A program made the position numbers and the translations under genes. 64,000 nucleotides of DNA, from positions 124,001 through 188,000 of the forward strand of contig CAITLU010000036.1 of the NCBI GenBank assembly GCA_903893315.1, given 5' to 3'. Source of the DNA: an uncultured bacterium. GTDB taxonomy: Bacteria; Desulfobacterota; Binatia; UBA1149; CAITLU01. Every line of letters begins with the position of its first letter. Within the stretch, counting starts at the first letter, position 1. The notes below the pieces were generated by a model, which saw nothing but the letters and a program-made list of their open reading frames with translations, had not been told where the DNA came from and ran no database searches. Below, piece after piece: positions 1-7,312 of this stretch.

Positions 1-189
1 GACCTCTACAGCTTCGTTACCGGCCGCCGCGGTCACGTCGAACAGGCGCGCGACACCGCCCGGCGCCGCAAGCTCGATCATCAAGGTGCGCCGCCCCTGC
101 CCAGCCGATGACAGCGCGAGTGCGGCGGTCAGCGTGGATTTGCCCACGCCCCCTTTGCCGACGATGAACTGAAGCCGCCGATCGATCAC
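1..189 (-). CDS. ArsA/ParA-like P-loop ATPase, N-terminal fragment
   Basis: Only the first ~63 codons are inside the window; the gene runs off the left edge. Reading from a GTG at 189, the protein opens VIDRRLQFIVGKGGVGKSTL, a deviant Walker A motif (KGGVGKST) right at the N-terminus, followed by an LMIELAAPGG strand. That is the layout of the ArsA/GET3 anion-transporting ATPase group and of related ParA/MinD ATPases. An upstream in-frame TTG would add about 10-13 residues. The substrate or partner cannot be told from this fragment; the ArsA-like call rests on the motif and the mention-worthy 'IEL' strand only. It is divergent from the AlkP-superfamily gene that follows. Confidence 0.7.
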   Translation of the reverse strand, partial: MIDRRLQFIVGKGGVGKSTLTAALALSSAGQGRRTLMIELAAPGGVARLFDVTAAAGNEAVEV

Positions 190-399
190 AACGCCCGGCA
201 GGGTGCACCCGAGGCGCGCCGTTGGCAATCATCGACCGCACTGCTGCGGCGTCTGCCCCGCATCACGCCACAGCGTTTCGCGCGTCGCGGCAGGCGAGCG
301 TCTTTGCGGACGCACTACATACGCATTCTTCTGATTGTGCTCATCAAAACGCTGCTGGAGAGTGGCCTTCGCGTCACTTCTGCGGCAGGATTGCCGACG

Positions 400-1761
400 T
401 TGAATCCATCACCGCCGACCCGTGCCCGACGATCTTCGTTGCTTGCCGCCCTGTGCGTCACGGTCACCGTGGCCTGCGGCTGCAAGGCCGATCCGGCCAC
501 CAGGCAACAGCCCAGCTCCCCTGCCCCTGCTCCGCGCGTGGTAGTGCTCGGAATCGACGCCGGCACCTGGGACCTGCTCGACGGGTTCATTGCGCGCGGC
601 CTTCTGCCCAATCTGGCTAAGCTTCGCAGCGAGGGCGCGTCGGGGAAACTTCAGTCGAGCGAGGCCAGCAGTTCGCCGGTGATCTGGACTTCGATCGCGA
701 CCGGCAAGACCCCGGAGAAACACGGCATCACCTGGTTCGTGCGTTTTCCGGATGGTCCGGGCAAACCGCGCGCCGTCGATCGCACGCAGCGCACCAGCCG
801 CACGCTGTGGAACATACTTGGTGACAAAGGCCTGGATGTGGCGGTGGTGGGCTGGTACGTCACGTGGCCGGCCGAGCAGGTCAACGGACGTCTGGTGAGC
901 GACATCGCCCACTACGGCGACATCGACGGCGAGTCATTTCCTCCCTACTGCCTCAGTACCCTCGCTCCGGTGGCCGAAAGTGAAGCGGTTGCTGCGATGC
1001 CGGCGTTCATGGACTTCGTCTACGATCCTGCGCGCGCCACCGCGGGCGAAGCCGCCCAGCCCTCGCTCGACTTCCTGGTCTACGATCGCTTCGTTCGCTC
1101 CTACTCGCGGGACCTATTCTACGTTCGCGCCACGGAGGCTCTGCTCAACGACGGACCTCTGCCCGAAGTCCTGTTCCTGTATCTTCGCGGCACCGACGAC
1201 GTGCAGCACGGTTTCTGGAAGTTCATGGACCCCAAGCCCTTCGGCGACGTTCCGCCCGACCAGGTCGAGAAGTTCGGCAAGGTGATAGAACGGTACTGGA
1301 GCTGGATCGACGCTCGCGTCGGAGAAATCCTCGCCCATTACAAAGAACCGCCGCTGGTGCTGGTAATGTCGGATCACGGAGCCGGGCCGGCCGTGGGCAG
1401 CGCGGCCGTCACCGAGCACAGGTACCTGCACCTGTCGGGCGCGCACCGCAGCCAGGGAATCCTTCTCGCCAGCGGCCCCGGCGTCAGGAAGGGAGCGGTG
1501 ATCGAAGGCGCTTCGGTCTACGACGTTGCCCCCACCCTTCTTCACTACCTTGGCTATGCCGTGGGCGACGATATGGACGGGCACGCGCTGACCGGCTTCT
1601 TCGAACCGGCCATCGCCGAGCGCCCCGTCGAACATGTCGCGACCTACGAAACCGCTGCGGCCCCGCCGCCCGGATCCTCCGCCACGGCGGCTCCGCGGCC
1701 CGGCGCGGCCGTCGACCAGAAACAGCTCGAACACCTGCGTTCCCTCGGCTACATCGAATGA
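400..1761 (+). CDS. AlkP-superfamily phosphodiesterase/nucleotide pyrophosphatase-like lipoprotein
   Basis: The mature part starts RVVVLGIDAGTWDLL, followed by a region with SPVIWTSIATGKTPEKHGI. This is the metal-binding Asp and nucleophile Thr/Ser region of type I phosphodiesterases in the alkaline phosphatase superfamily. VMSDHGAG near the C-terminus supplies further metal ligands. The N-terminus is a lipoprotein signal (Arg-rich start, LLAALCVTVTVA, then Cys), so it is probably an envelope-anchored hydrolase of phosphodiesters or phospho-substrates; the substrate is not known. Start: TTG at 400 has AGGA at 387-390 and gives a 25-residue signal peptide. A TTG at 304 in the same frame would give 485 residues with an unusually long leader. 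An Ala/Pro-rich stretch precedes the C-terminal HLRSLGYIE. Confidence 0.8.
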   Translation: MNPSPPTRARRSSLLAALCVTVTVACGCKADPATRQQPSSPAPAPRVVVLGIDAGTWDLLDGFIARGLLPNLAKLRSEGASGKLQSSEASSSPVIWTSIATGKTPEKHGITWFVRFPDGPGKPRAVDRTQRTSRTLWNILGDKGLDVAVVGWYVTWPAEQVNGRLVSDIAHYGDIDGESFPPYCLSTLAPVAESEAVAAMPAFMDFVYDPARATAGEAAQPSLDFLVYDRFVRSYSRDLFYVRATEALLNDGPLPEVLFLYLRGTDDVQHGFWKFMDPKPFGDVPPDQVEKFGKVIERYWSWIDARVGEILAHYKEPPLVLVMSDHGAGPAVGSAAVTEHRYLHLSGAHRSQGILLASGPGVRKGAVIEGASVYDVAPTLLHYLGYAVGDDMDGHALTGFFEPAIAERPVEHVATYETAAAPPPGSSATAAPRPGAAVDQKQLEHLRSLGYIE

Positions 1762-1821
1762 TGTCCAACTGTGCAGAGCGCACAGGTGGAACGTCCAGCC
1801 CATCGCCGCTAGCCTAGCAGG

Positions 1822-2547
1822 ATGCTGACCCCCAAGAGCACACGGTCCAGTAGCGCGCCGCCCTCGGCAACCGTCCCGCCGCGGCCTCACGCCAACATCG
1901 CCGGCGCATCCCGTAGCTTGCCGATGCTCGCCGCGCTGGCTTGCCTGCTGTGGGCTTGCGGAGCCCCGGCGATCAGGCCGGAAACCGAACTCTTCCGCGA
2001 GGGCTCTCTGGCCTTCGAAGAGGAGAGCTACAGTTCCGCGATCGAAGACTACAAGGTCATGCTCGAACAGTACCCATTCTCGGACAAGGCGGAGATCGCA
2101 AGCCTCAACATTGCACACGCCTACTTCCTGACGGGGCAGTTCAGCAAGGCCGTTGAGGCCTTCAACGATTTCGAACGTCTCTACCCGGTAAGTCCGCTGC
2201 TCCCCTTCGTCGGCTACACAGTCGGCATGTGTTACCTCGAACAGAGCAACACCAGCGATCGTGACAGTTCAGCCTCTGAGGCGGCGCTGCGTCAGTTCGA
2301 AAAACTCGCCCGTCAGTTTCCCTCGTCGCTGTGGGCCGACCTCGCCAAACACCGGGCCGAGCAGGCGCGCGAAAACCTAGGCAGCCACGAACTCTTCGTC
2401 GGAGACTACTATCGCGTGCGAGAACGCCGGACAGCAGCCGCTGGCCGCTTTCGCTTCGTGATCCGGAAATATCCGACCACTCAGGCGGCAACCAGGGCCG
2501 AACAGCGTCTCGCGGTTGCGCCGGCTACGGAACAGGCGCCGAAGTAA
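1822..2547 (+). CDS. bamD: Outer membrane assembly lipoprotein BamD (ComL)
   Basis: The 241-residue protein has a lipobox (ALACLLWAC) followed by five TPR-like helical repeats. The first repeat reads ELFREGSLAFEEESYSSAIEDY and the second ASLNIAHAYFLTGQFSKAVEAF. Phrases such as YPFSDKAEIASLNIAHAY, YTVGMCY, LARQFPSSLWADLAKHR and VGDYYRVRERRTAAAGRFRFVIRKYP are the recurring landmarks of BamD, the essential TPR lipoprotein of the BAM complex that inserts outer membrane beta-barrel proteins. Its length is typical. The leader before the lipobox is long (about 34 residues) if the ATG at 1822 is used; in-frame TTG (1918) or ATG (1924) starts would shorten it but lack a clear ribosome binding site. 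The presence of BamD argues for a diderm cell. Confidence 0.9.
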   Translation: MLTPKSTRSSSAPPSATVPPRPHANIAGASRSLPMLAALACLLWACGAPAIRPETELFREGSLAFEEESYSSAIEDYKVMLEQYPFSDKAEIASLNIAHAYFLTGQFSKAVEAFNDFERLYPVSPLLPFVGYTVGMCYLEQSNTSDRDSSASEAALRQFEKLARQFPSSLWADLAKHRAEQARENLGSHELFVGDYYRVRERRTAAAGRFRFVIRKYPTTQAATRAEQRLAVAPATEQAPK

Positions 2548-2628
2548 CGCCGTACGAAGTTCGACGTGGCAGGCGACACGTCACGAATCGCACGGGATTC
2601 GGGGGCCGCGCCAGCGCACGTTGTTCGC

Positions 2629-3366
2629 TCAAACGAGCAGGCGCCTACGAAGGCCTGTCAGCGTCTCCTGCCCGACTCCGATCGTTTCCAGGTAATCGTC
2701 GATCGAACCCCAGACTTCGTCGATACCGGCGAGCAGGTCACGCATGCGCTGCGGAGGGCTGCCGCAAAGATACATGATGGCCGCCGGATCGAAACCTTCC
2801 GCTTCAAGAGTCTCACGATAAAGCCTGACGATAGGATCCAGGTAGCGCTCCGACACCGCGTAATCCTCGATGATCAGTTCGTCTGCAGCACCAAGGGTCC
2901 GTAACAGCACCGCCGCCAACACGCCAGTGCGATCCTTGCCTCCGGTGCAGTGGAAAACGGTGCCGCACGCACCAGCCCCGGCAATCTGTTCCAACACCGC
3001 GCGGATTACCGCGCCGCCTTCGCGCAGCATCTCAAGATAACGGTCCTGGAGGTTGATACTCGTCCAGTCAATGGTCGGATCACCAGCGCGCAAGGCCACC
3101 TGCACCAAAGGCACATGACGATGGCGATCGGCCGCGGCAGCGAACTCGCCGATTCCGTCGGTGGCCAGTTCGGCGCTGCTGCGAAGGTCGAAGACCCTGG
3201 TGATCCCGAGACTCGTCAAGAGAGCCGAATCAGCGGCGGTAAGACGACTGAGGCGATCGGCACGGAACACGCGGCGCCCCACCACTCTCCTGCCGTCCGC
3301 TGTAACAAGACCGCCCAGATCGCGGAAATTATGCGCCCCTTCGAGCAAAATGCGCTGACTCGTCAT
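2629..3366 (-). CDS. Protein tyrosine/serine phosphatase (Y_phosphatase3 family)
   Basis: The protein (about 245 residues from the ATG at 3366) begins with the ILLEGAHNFRDLGG motif and later carries RVFRADRLSRLT and VFDLRSSAE. It has the active-site signature FHCTGGKDRTG, the Cys-X5-Arg loop of DSP-like tyrosine phosphatases of the Y_phosphatase3 family (similar to Listeria LipA and Mycobacterium PtpB). A C-terminal segment with MRDLLAGIDEVWGSIDDYL also fits the family. Family members remove phosphate from phosphotyrosine or phosphoinositides; the target here is unknown. An upstream in-frame start at 3396 would add ten residues without homology. It is convergent with bamD and divergent from the SAM-riboswitch operon. 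Confidence 0.87.
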   Translation of the reverse strand: MTSQRILLEGAHNFRDLGGLVTADGRRVVGRRVFRADRLSRLTAADSALLTSLGITRVFDLRSSAELATDGIGEFAAAADRHRHVPLVQVALRAGDPTIDWTSINLQDRYLEMLREGGAVIRAVLEQIAGAGACGTVFHCTGGKDRTGVLAAVLLRTLGAADELIIEDYAVSERYLDPIVRLYRETLEAEGFDPAAIMYLCGSPPQRMRDLLAGIDEVWGSIDDYLETIGVGQETLTGLRRRLLV

Positions 3367-3498
3367 CGGCTGAGTGTTCCACGGGAAGCCCACCAAGAAA
3401 ACGCGACTGCGACGCGTAATACGGCAGCGCGAAGCCTCGACAGTGCGGCCTTGCCCCGCCCCGCGGACCGCGCCTGCGGGCTGTGCCGGGGGAATATT

Positions 3499-3527
3499 TT
3501 GACAGCGATACGCTGCGTCGTTATAAA
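3499..3527 (+). promoter_or_regulatory. Sigma-70 promoter of the sulfur amino acid operon
   Basis: The -35 box TTGACA is at 3499-3504 and the -10 box TATAAA at 3522-3527, separated by exactly 17 bases. This nearly perfect housekeeping promoter would start transcription around 3534, directly at the 5' edge of the SAM aptamer. Confidence 0.88.
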
Positions 3528-3535
3528 CGCCGCAA

Positions 3536-3652
3536 CCTTATTCAGAGTGGCGGAGGGACCGGGCCCTGCGATGCCACAGCAACCGATCAGCCGCAAGGCG
3601 GGTGCAGGTGCTAAGTCCCACACTTCGAGAGCGTTCGAGGTGGAAGATAAGG
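3536..3652 (+). ncRNA. SAM riboswitch (S-box, SAM-I type) aptamer
   Basis: The conserved S-box core is readable in order: CCTTATTC (5' strand of P1), AGAGTGG, CGGAGGGACCGGGCCC, GATGCCACAGCAACC, then GGTGCTAAGTCCC and finally GATAAGG, which closes P1 by pairing with CCTTAT. The first segments correspond to the kink-turn and SAM-binding core, and GGTGCTAA to the P3/P4 junction. The hairpin between CCACACTTCGA and TTCGAGGTGG forms P4. Family knowledge: SAM-I aptamers bind S-adenosylmethionine and turn off sulfur or methionine genes. The aptamer sits between a consensus promoter and an intrinsic terminator, ahead of genes for sulfur transfer and cysteine/threonine synthesis, as expected. Confidence 0.95.
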
Positions 3653-3680
3653 TCGAGACTGAGCCCAAGTGCTTCGCCTC
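3637..3680 (+). promoter_or_regulatory. Candidate antiterminator of the SAM riboswitch
   Basis: GAGG (3637-3640) can pair with CCTC (3677-3680), and GAAG (3643-3646) with CTTC (3672-3675), with a small internal bulge. This helix uses the 3' strand of aptamer helices P4/P1 and the 5' arm of the terminator, so it excludes both. TAAGG (3648-3652) could alternatively pair with CCTTA (3683-3687). Inferred from complementarity only. Confidence 0.6.
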
Positions 3681-3709
3681 TTCCTTACTCCCGAGGAAGA
3701 GGCTTTTTT
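3676..3709 (+). terminator. Riboswitch-controlled intrinsic terminator
   Basis: A perfect 10-bp stem, GCCTCTTCCT (3676-3685) with AGGAAGAGGC (3694-3703), is followed by six T residues. It lies directly after the SAM aptamer. The 3' arm contains AGGAAGAGG, which is also the ribosome binding site for the TTG start at 3708, so the same hairpin would both stop transcription and hide the start site. Confidence 0.9.
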
Positions 3710-4466
3710 GTATTCAGACAATCACCACGGCGATCCAGCAAGCGTCCTGCTCATCGGAGCGGGTGCGCTCGGCTGCGCGGCGGCGCGCACGCTGGCAGCT
3801 GCCGCACGGGGGATCGGCGCGGGCCTCGGCCTTACGCTGGTGGACTCGGATCGCGTCGAAGTATCCAACCTGCAGCGCCAGGTGCTCTACCGAGACTCGG
3901 ACATCGGCCGCCTCAAGGTCGAAGCTGCTGCCGAGCGCCTGAGGGCCGACTTCGACTTCACGGCCGCGGCGAAGGCGCTGCATCTGGACGCGGCCAACGG
4001 GCCGGCGCTGATGGCCGCCCACGACATCGTCATCGACGGTACCGACGATCCGCAGACCAAGTTTCTGCTCAGCCGTCTTTGCGTCGAGGCCGGCGTGCCC
4101 CTGGTCCACGGCGGCGTCGTGCGCACCGGTGGGCAATGGATGCTGATCGAGCCGCGCGTCTCTGCGTGTCTGGCCTGTGTCTTTCCCGAGGTTCCCCCAT
4201 CGGGAAACGAAGGCTGCGCTGCCCTCGGCATACTGGCGCCGGTGGCCGGCGTAGTCGGCTCGATGCAGGCCATCACGGCCCTGCGGCGCCTGTTCCAGCC
4301 CGCACGTGCACGAGCGGGGCGACTCTACATTTACGAACTCGGAGGCGTGCGTCTGCGTCACGTAGACTTCCCGCCGAATCCCCAATGCCATTGCGGCACG
4401 CGTGATGATCGCAGCGTCGATCGCGCGCAATCCGCCCAATCGTTTCCGAGGAGGCAAGCATCATGA
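3708..4466 (+). CDS. ThiF/MoeB/HesA-family E1-like sulfur-carrier adenylyltransferase
   Basis: A 252-residue E1-like enzyme that should adenylate the C-terminus of a ubiquitin-like sulfur carrier. It shows the nucleotide-binding loop VLLIGAGALGCAAA, the LTLVDSDRVEVSNLQRQVLY motif, DIGRLKVEAA, DGTDDPQTKFLL, and paired zinc ligands: CLAC in the middle and CHCG near the C-terminus. NEGCAALGILAPVAGVVGSMQA is the family's C-terminal helix region. The start chosen is TTG at 3708 with AGGAAGAGG five bases upstream. A GTG at 3669 in frame would place the riboswitch terminator inside the gene, so it is unlikely. The gene overlaps threonine synthase by four bases and its expected partner is the carrier at 5792. 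It is the first gene controlled by the SAM riboswitch. Confidence 0.88.
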   Translation: MYSDNHHGDPASVLLIGAGALGCAAARTLAAAARGIGAGLGLTLVDSDRVEVSNLQRQVLYRDSDIGRLKVEAAAERLRADFDFTAAAKALHLDAANGPALMAAHDIVIDGTDDPQTKFLLSRLCVEAGVPLVHGGVVRTGGQWMLIEPRVSACLACVFPEVPPSGNEGCAALGILAPVAGVVGSMQAITALRRLFQPARARAGRLYIYELGGVRLRHVDFPPNPQCHCGTRDDRSVDRAQSAQSFPRRQAS

Positions 4467-5701
4467 GCTTTACCACTGGTCTGAAGTGCCGCGAGTGCGG
4501 AGAGTCCTACGGCTGGAAACCCCTTCACGTCTGCGAGATGTGTTTCGGGCCTCTCGAAATCGGCTATGACTACGATGCGATCGCCAGCGTCTTGTCGCAC
4601 CGGATCATCGAGTCGCGCCCGCGCAATCTGTGGCGTTACAAGGAACTGCTCCCCGTCAGCGGCGAGCCGCGCATCGGCCTGTACTCTGGCTTCACCCCGC
4701 TGGTCAAAGCCGATCGTCTCGCCGCAGCGCTCGGGGTGGAAGAACTCTGGGTAAAGGATGATTCCTGCAATCACCCGACCTTCTCGTATAAAGACCGCGT
4801 GGTATCGGTGGCGATTTCGGCGGCGATCGAATTCGGCTTCGACACGGTTTCCTGCGCGTCGACCGGCAACCTCGCCAATTCGGTATCGGCTCACGCTGCG
4901 CGCGCGGGACTGCGCTGCTTCATCTTCATTCCCGACAACCTCGAGCGCGGCAAGGTGATAGGTTCGACCGTCTACGAGCCGACCGCGGTGGCGATTTCGG
5001 GCAACTACGACGACGTCAACCGTCTGTGCACCGAGATCGCCGACAAGTACGGGTGGGCCTTCGTCAACATCAACCTGAGGCCCTTCTACACCGAGGGAGC
5101 CAAGACCTACGGGTTCGAAGTGGCCGAGCAGCTCGGCTGGAAGCTGCCCCAGCACATCGTCGTCCCGACCGCCGGCGGTACCATCCTGCCGAAGGTGGCC
5201 CAGGCCTTCGAGGAACTGGTCCGGGTCGGGCTGGTCAAAGACACGCCTTGGAAGATCTATACAGCTCAGGCCGCCGGTTGCGCTCCGGTGGTCAACGCGC
5301 TGCACCGCGGCGCCGACCTGATCGAGCCGGTAAAGCCCAACACGATCGCCAAATCGATCGCGATCGGGAACCCGGCCGACGGCTACTACGTACTGGGCGC
5401 GGTGCGCGATTCTGGCGGCTGGGGCGAAGCGGCCACCGACCAGGAGATCGTCGAAGGCATTCGCTTGCTCGCGCGGACCGAGGGAATCTTCACTGAACCG
5501 GCCGGTGGGACGACCGTGGCAGTCACCAAGAAGCTGATCGAACAGGGACGCATCCCGCGCAACGAATCAATCGTCATCAGTGTAACCGGCAATGGCTACA
5601 AGACGCTGGAAGCGGTGACCGACGCGGTGCCCGTACCTTTCAATATCGGCGCGCGCCTGGAAGAGTTCGACGCGCTCTACCAATCGTTGGAGCAACGCTG
5701 A
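4463..5701 (+). CDS. thrC: Threonine synthase, PLP-dependent, with N-terminal zinc ribbon
   Basis: A 412-residue fold type II PLP enzyme converting O-phospho-L-homoserine to threonine. The N-terminus has a zinc-ribbon-like CRECG...CEMC pattern, then LYSGFTPLVKADRLA. WVKDDSCNHPTFSYKDRVV holds the PLP lysine (SYKDR), ASTGNLANSVSAHAARAG forms the substrate loop, and PTAGGTILPK binds the PLP phosphate. The placement inside a SAM-riboswitch, sulfur-carrier operon is notable. O-phosphohomoserine is a branch point between threonine and methionine, so the gene may balance the branches, or the enzyme may accept a sulfur donor in place of water. The latter is speculation. The ATG start overlaps the stop of the E1-like gene. 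Confidence 0.88.
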   Translation: MSFTTGLKCRECGESYGWKPLHVCEMCFGPLEIGYDYDAIASVLSHRIIESRPRNLWRYKELLPVSGEPRIGLYSGFTPLVKADRLAAALGVEELWVKDDSCNHPTFSYKDRVVSVAISAAIEFGFDTVSCASTGNLANSVSAHAARAGLRCFIFIPDNLERGKVIGSTVYEPTAVAISGNYDDVNRLCTEIADKYGWAFVNINLRPFYTEGAKTYGFEVAEQLGWKLPQHIVVPTAGGTILPKVAQAFEELVRVGLVKDTPWKIYTAQAAGCAPVVNALHRGADLIEPVKPNTIAKSIAIGNPADGYYVLGAVRDSGGWGEAATDQEIVEGIRLLARTEGIFTEPAGGTTVAVTKKLIEQGRIPRNESIVISVTGNGYKTLEAVTDAVPVPFNIGARLEEFDALYQSLEQR

Positions 5702-5791
5702 CGGGTTGCGGCATCGGCCCGACAAACTGATCCGCGGCGGGCCCGCCCGCCGCAAATATCAACGACGACAAAGACAAGGAGGAACATGAAC

Positions 5792-6076
5792 ATGGCTGCA
5801 CGAGTGAGAATCCCTACCCCGCTTCGCAAGTACACAGGTGGCAAAGACGCGGTTTCAGCCGAGGGGACTACGATCGCCGCGATCCTCGACGACCTCGAAA
5901 AGAACTGCCCGGGATTGCGCGAACGTATCTGCGAGGCCGACGGTTCGATCCGCCGCTTCGTCAATCTCTACGTCAACGGTGACGACATCCGTTTTCTGGA
6001 CAACACAGGCTCACCGGTCAAAGACGGCGACGAGATCTCCATCGTCCCGGCGATCGCAGGAGGTGCGTCGGCGTGA
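5792..6076 (+). CDS. MoaD/ThiS/CysO-like ubiquitin-fold sulfur carrier with masked tail
   Basis: A 94-residue beta-grasp protein starting MAARVRIPTPLRKYTGG, with LDDLEKNCPGLRERI, RRFVNLYVNGDDIRFL and the closing strand VKDGDEISIVPAIAGG. This is the pattern of MoaD/ThiS-like carriers and is especially close to CysO and HcyS. The Gly-Gly is followed by Ala-Ser-Ala, so the tail must be trimmed before the E1-like enzyme can adenylate it and a thiocarboxylate can form. AAGGAGG lies nine bases before the ATG at 5792 (an ATG at 5786 is only three bases away). The stop overlaps the GTG start of cysM. Context with E1 and CysM suggests sulfide delivery to an amino acid rather than to molybdopterin or thiamine. 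Confidence 0.87.
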   Translation: MAARVRIPTPLRKYTGGKDAVSAEGTTIAAILDDLEKNCPGLRERICEADGSIRRFVNLYVNGDDIRFLDNTGSPVKDGDEISIVPAIAGGASA

Positions 6077-7056
6077 CCGGCGCGTCCACGGCAGACAGAC
6101 CTCGGCTGGCAACGACGGCCGAGGCTCTGCGCATCGTCGATCTGATCGGCAACACGCCGATGGTCGAACTGCGCTGTCTGCGCGAAAGCATCGCGCCGGG
6201 TGTCACGATCTACGGCAAGGTCGAAGGCTTCAATCCCGGCGGTTCCGTCAAAGCCCGCTCAGCATGGAACCTGGTGCGCCGCGGCCTGGAAAGCGAGCAG
6301 TTGCGACCGGGCAAGACCATCCTCGAATCCACGTCCGGCAATACCGGCATCGCGCTGGCGATGATCGGCGCTGCACTCGGCTACCCGGTAAAGCTCGTCA
6401 TGCCGGAGAACGTTTCGCGTGAGCGCAAGCGGGTCTTGCAGGCCTACAACGCAGAGACCGTCTATTCGAGCCCGATGGAAGGCTCTGACGGCGCCATCAT
6501 TCTGTGCCGCGAGATACTCGCGCAAGACCCGGAGCGTTACTTCAAACCGGACCAGTACAACAGCGAGTACAATTCGGAAGCCCACTACCTGACGACAGGC
6601 CCGGAAATCTGGAAACAGACAGGCGGACGCGTCACGCATCTTGTTGCGACCATCGGCACCAGCGGCACGGTGATGGGCACGGGGCGTTTTCTCAAGGAAC
6701 AGAGCCACGACGTTCAGGTGGTCGCGATCGAACCGAGCGATTCCTTCCACGGCATCGAAGGCCTCAAGCACATGGCCAGTTCGATCGTGCCCGGCATATG
6801 GCATCCCGAGCAAGTAGACCGTGTGGTCGGAGTCGATACCGAAGACGCCTACGACATGGTCTACAACCTGGCAGCCAAAGACGGACTGCTGCTCGGCCAA
6901 TCCTCGGGAGCAGCGGTGGTCGGAGCCCTCGAAGTGGCGCGCGATCTGACCAGCGGCGTCATCGTCGTAATCCTCTGTGATTTCGGAGACCGCTACCTTT
7001 CAACCAACCTCTGGCTCGGCTGGCGCGACCGTCACCAACTGGCAGCCAACAAATAG
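6073..7056 (+). CDS. cysM: CysM-type cysteine synthase (PLP-dependent sulfhydrylase)
   Basis: A 327-residue fold type II PLP enzyme. It shows LIGNTPMVEL, KVEGFNPGGSVKAR (the Lys binds PLP), ESTSGNTGIALAMIGAALGY and ATIGTSGTVMGTGRFL. The C-terminal part has EPSDSFHGIEGLKHM and GLLLGQSSGAA. The HGIEGLKHM-type loop resembles CysM enzymes rather than classic CysK. In Mycobacterium, CysM uses the thiocarboxylated carrier CysO with O-phosphoserine, and the gene here directly follows such a carrier by translational coupling (GTG start overlaps the carrier's stop). I infer carrier-dependent cysteine (or homocysteine) synthesis; the acyl acceptor is not determined. A second, CysK-like enzyme is encoded at 45139. 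Confidence 0.88.
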   Translation: MTGASTADRPRLATTAEALRIVDLIGNTPMVELRCLRESIAPGVTIYGKVEGFNPGGSVKARSAWNLVRRGLESEQLRPGKTILESTSGNTGIALAMIGAALGYPVKLVMPENVSRERKRVLQAYNAETVYSSPMEGSDGAIILCREILAQDPERYFKPDQYNSEYNSEAHYLTTGPEIWKQTGGRVTHLVATIGTSGTVMGTGRFLKEQSHDVQVVAIEPSDSFHGIEGLKHMASSIVPGIWHPEQVDRVVGVDTEDAYDMVYNLAAKDGLLLGQSSGAAVVGALEVARDLTSGVIVVILCDFGDRYLSTNLWLGWRDRHQLAANK

Positions 7057-7065
7057 GATCAACCC

Positions 7066-7305
7066 ATGGCGATCGAACGCTTCTATCTCACCTACAACCA
7101 GGACCGCATCAAGGAGCCCATCATCTACCTGGTGGGCCAGAAATTCCGCGTCGTGACCAACATCCGCGCGGCCTCCGTCTCCGATCACATCGGGATCGTC
7201 GCCCTCGAACTGGATGGCGAACAAGAAGAGATCAACTCTGCCGTGAAGTGGATCGCAGGACAGGGCGTCAAGGTGGAACCGATCGAGAAGAACGTGATCG
7301 AGTAG
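7066..7305 (+). CDS. Stand-alone NIL domain protein
   Basis: This 79-residue protein begins AIERFYLTYNQDRIKEPIIYLVGQ and continues with KFRVVTNIRAASVSDHIGIVALELDG. It ends with INSAVKWIAGQGVKVEPIEK. That is the NIL domain, best known as the C-terminal methionine-sensing domain of the MetN transporter ATPase and found fused to 4Fe-4S ferredoxins in anaerobes. Here it is free-standing, ten bases after cysM. By family knowledge and context it may sense methionine or a related amino acid, or help protein assembly in the operon; no catalytic residues are expected. Confidence 0.85.
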   Translation: MAIERFYLTYNQDRIKEPIIYLVGQKFRVVTNIRAASVSDHIGIVALELDGEQEEINSAVKWIAGQGVKVEPIEKNVIE

Positions 7306-7312
7306 CACGCGG

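Noticed and set aside
3669-3707. GTG at 3669 as the start of the E1-like gene
   Set aside because: It would place the riboswitch terminator inside the coding region and leave no suitable ribosome binding site; TTG at 3708 fits better.
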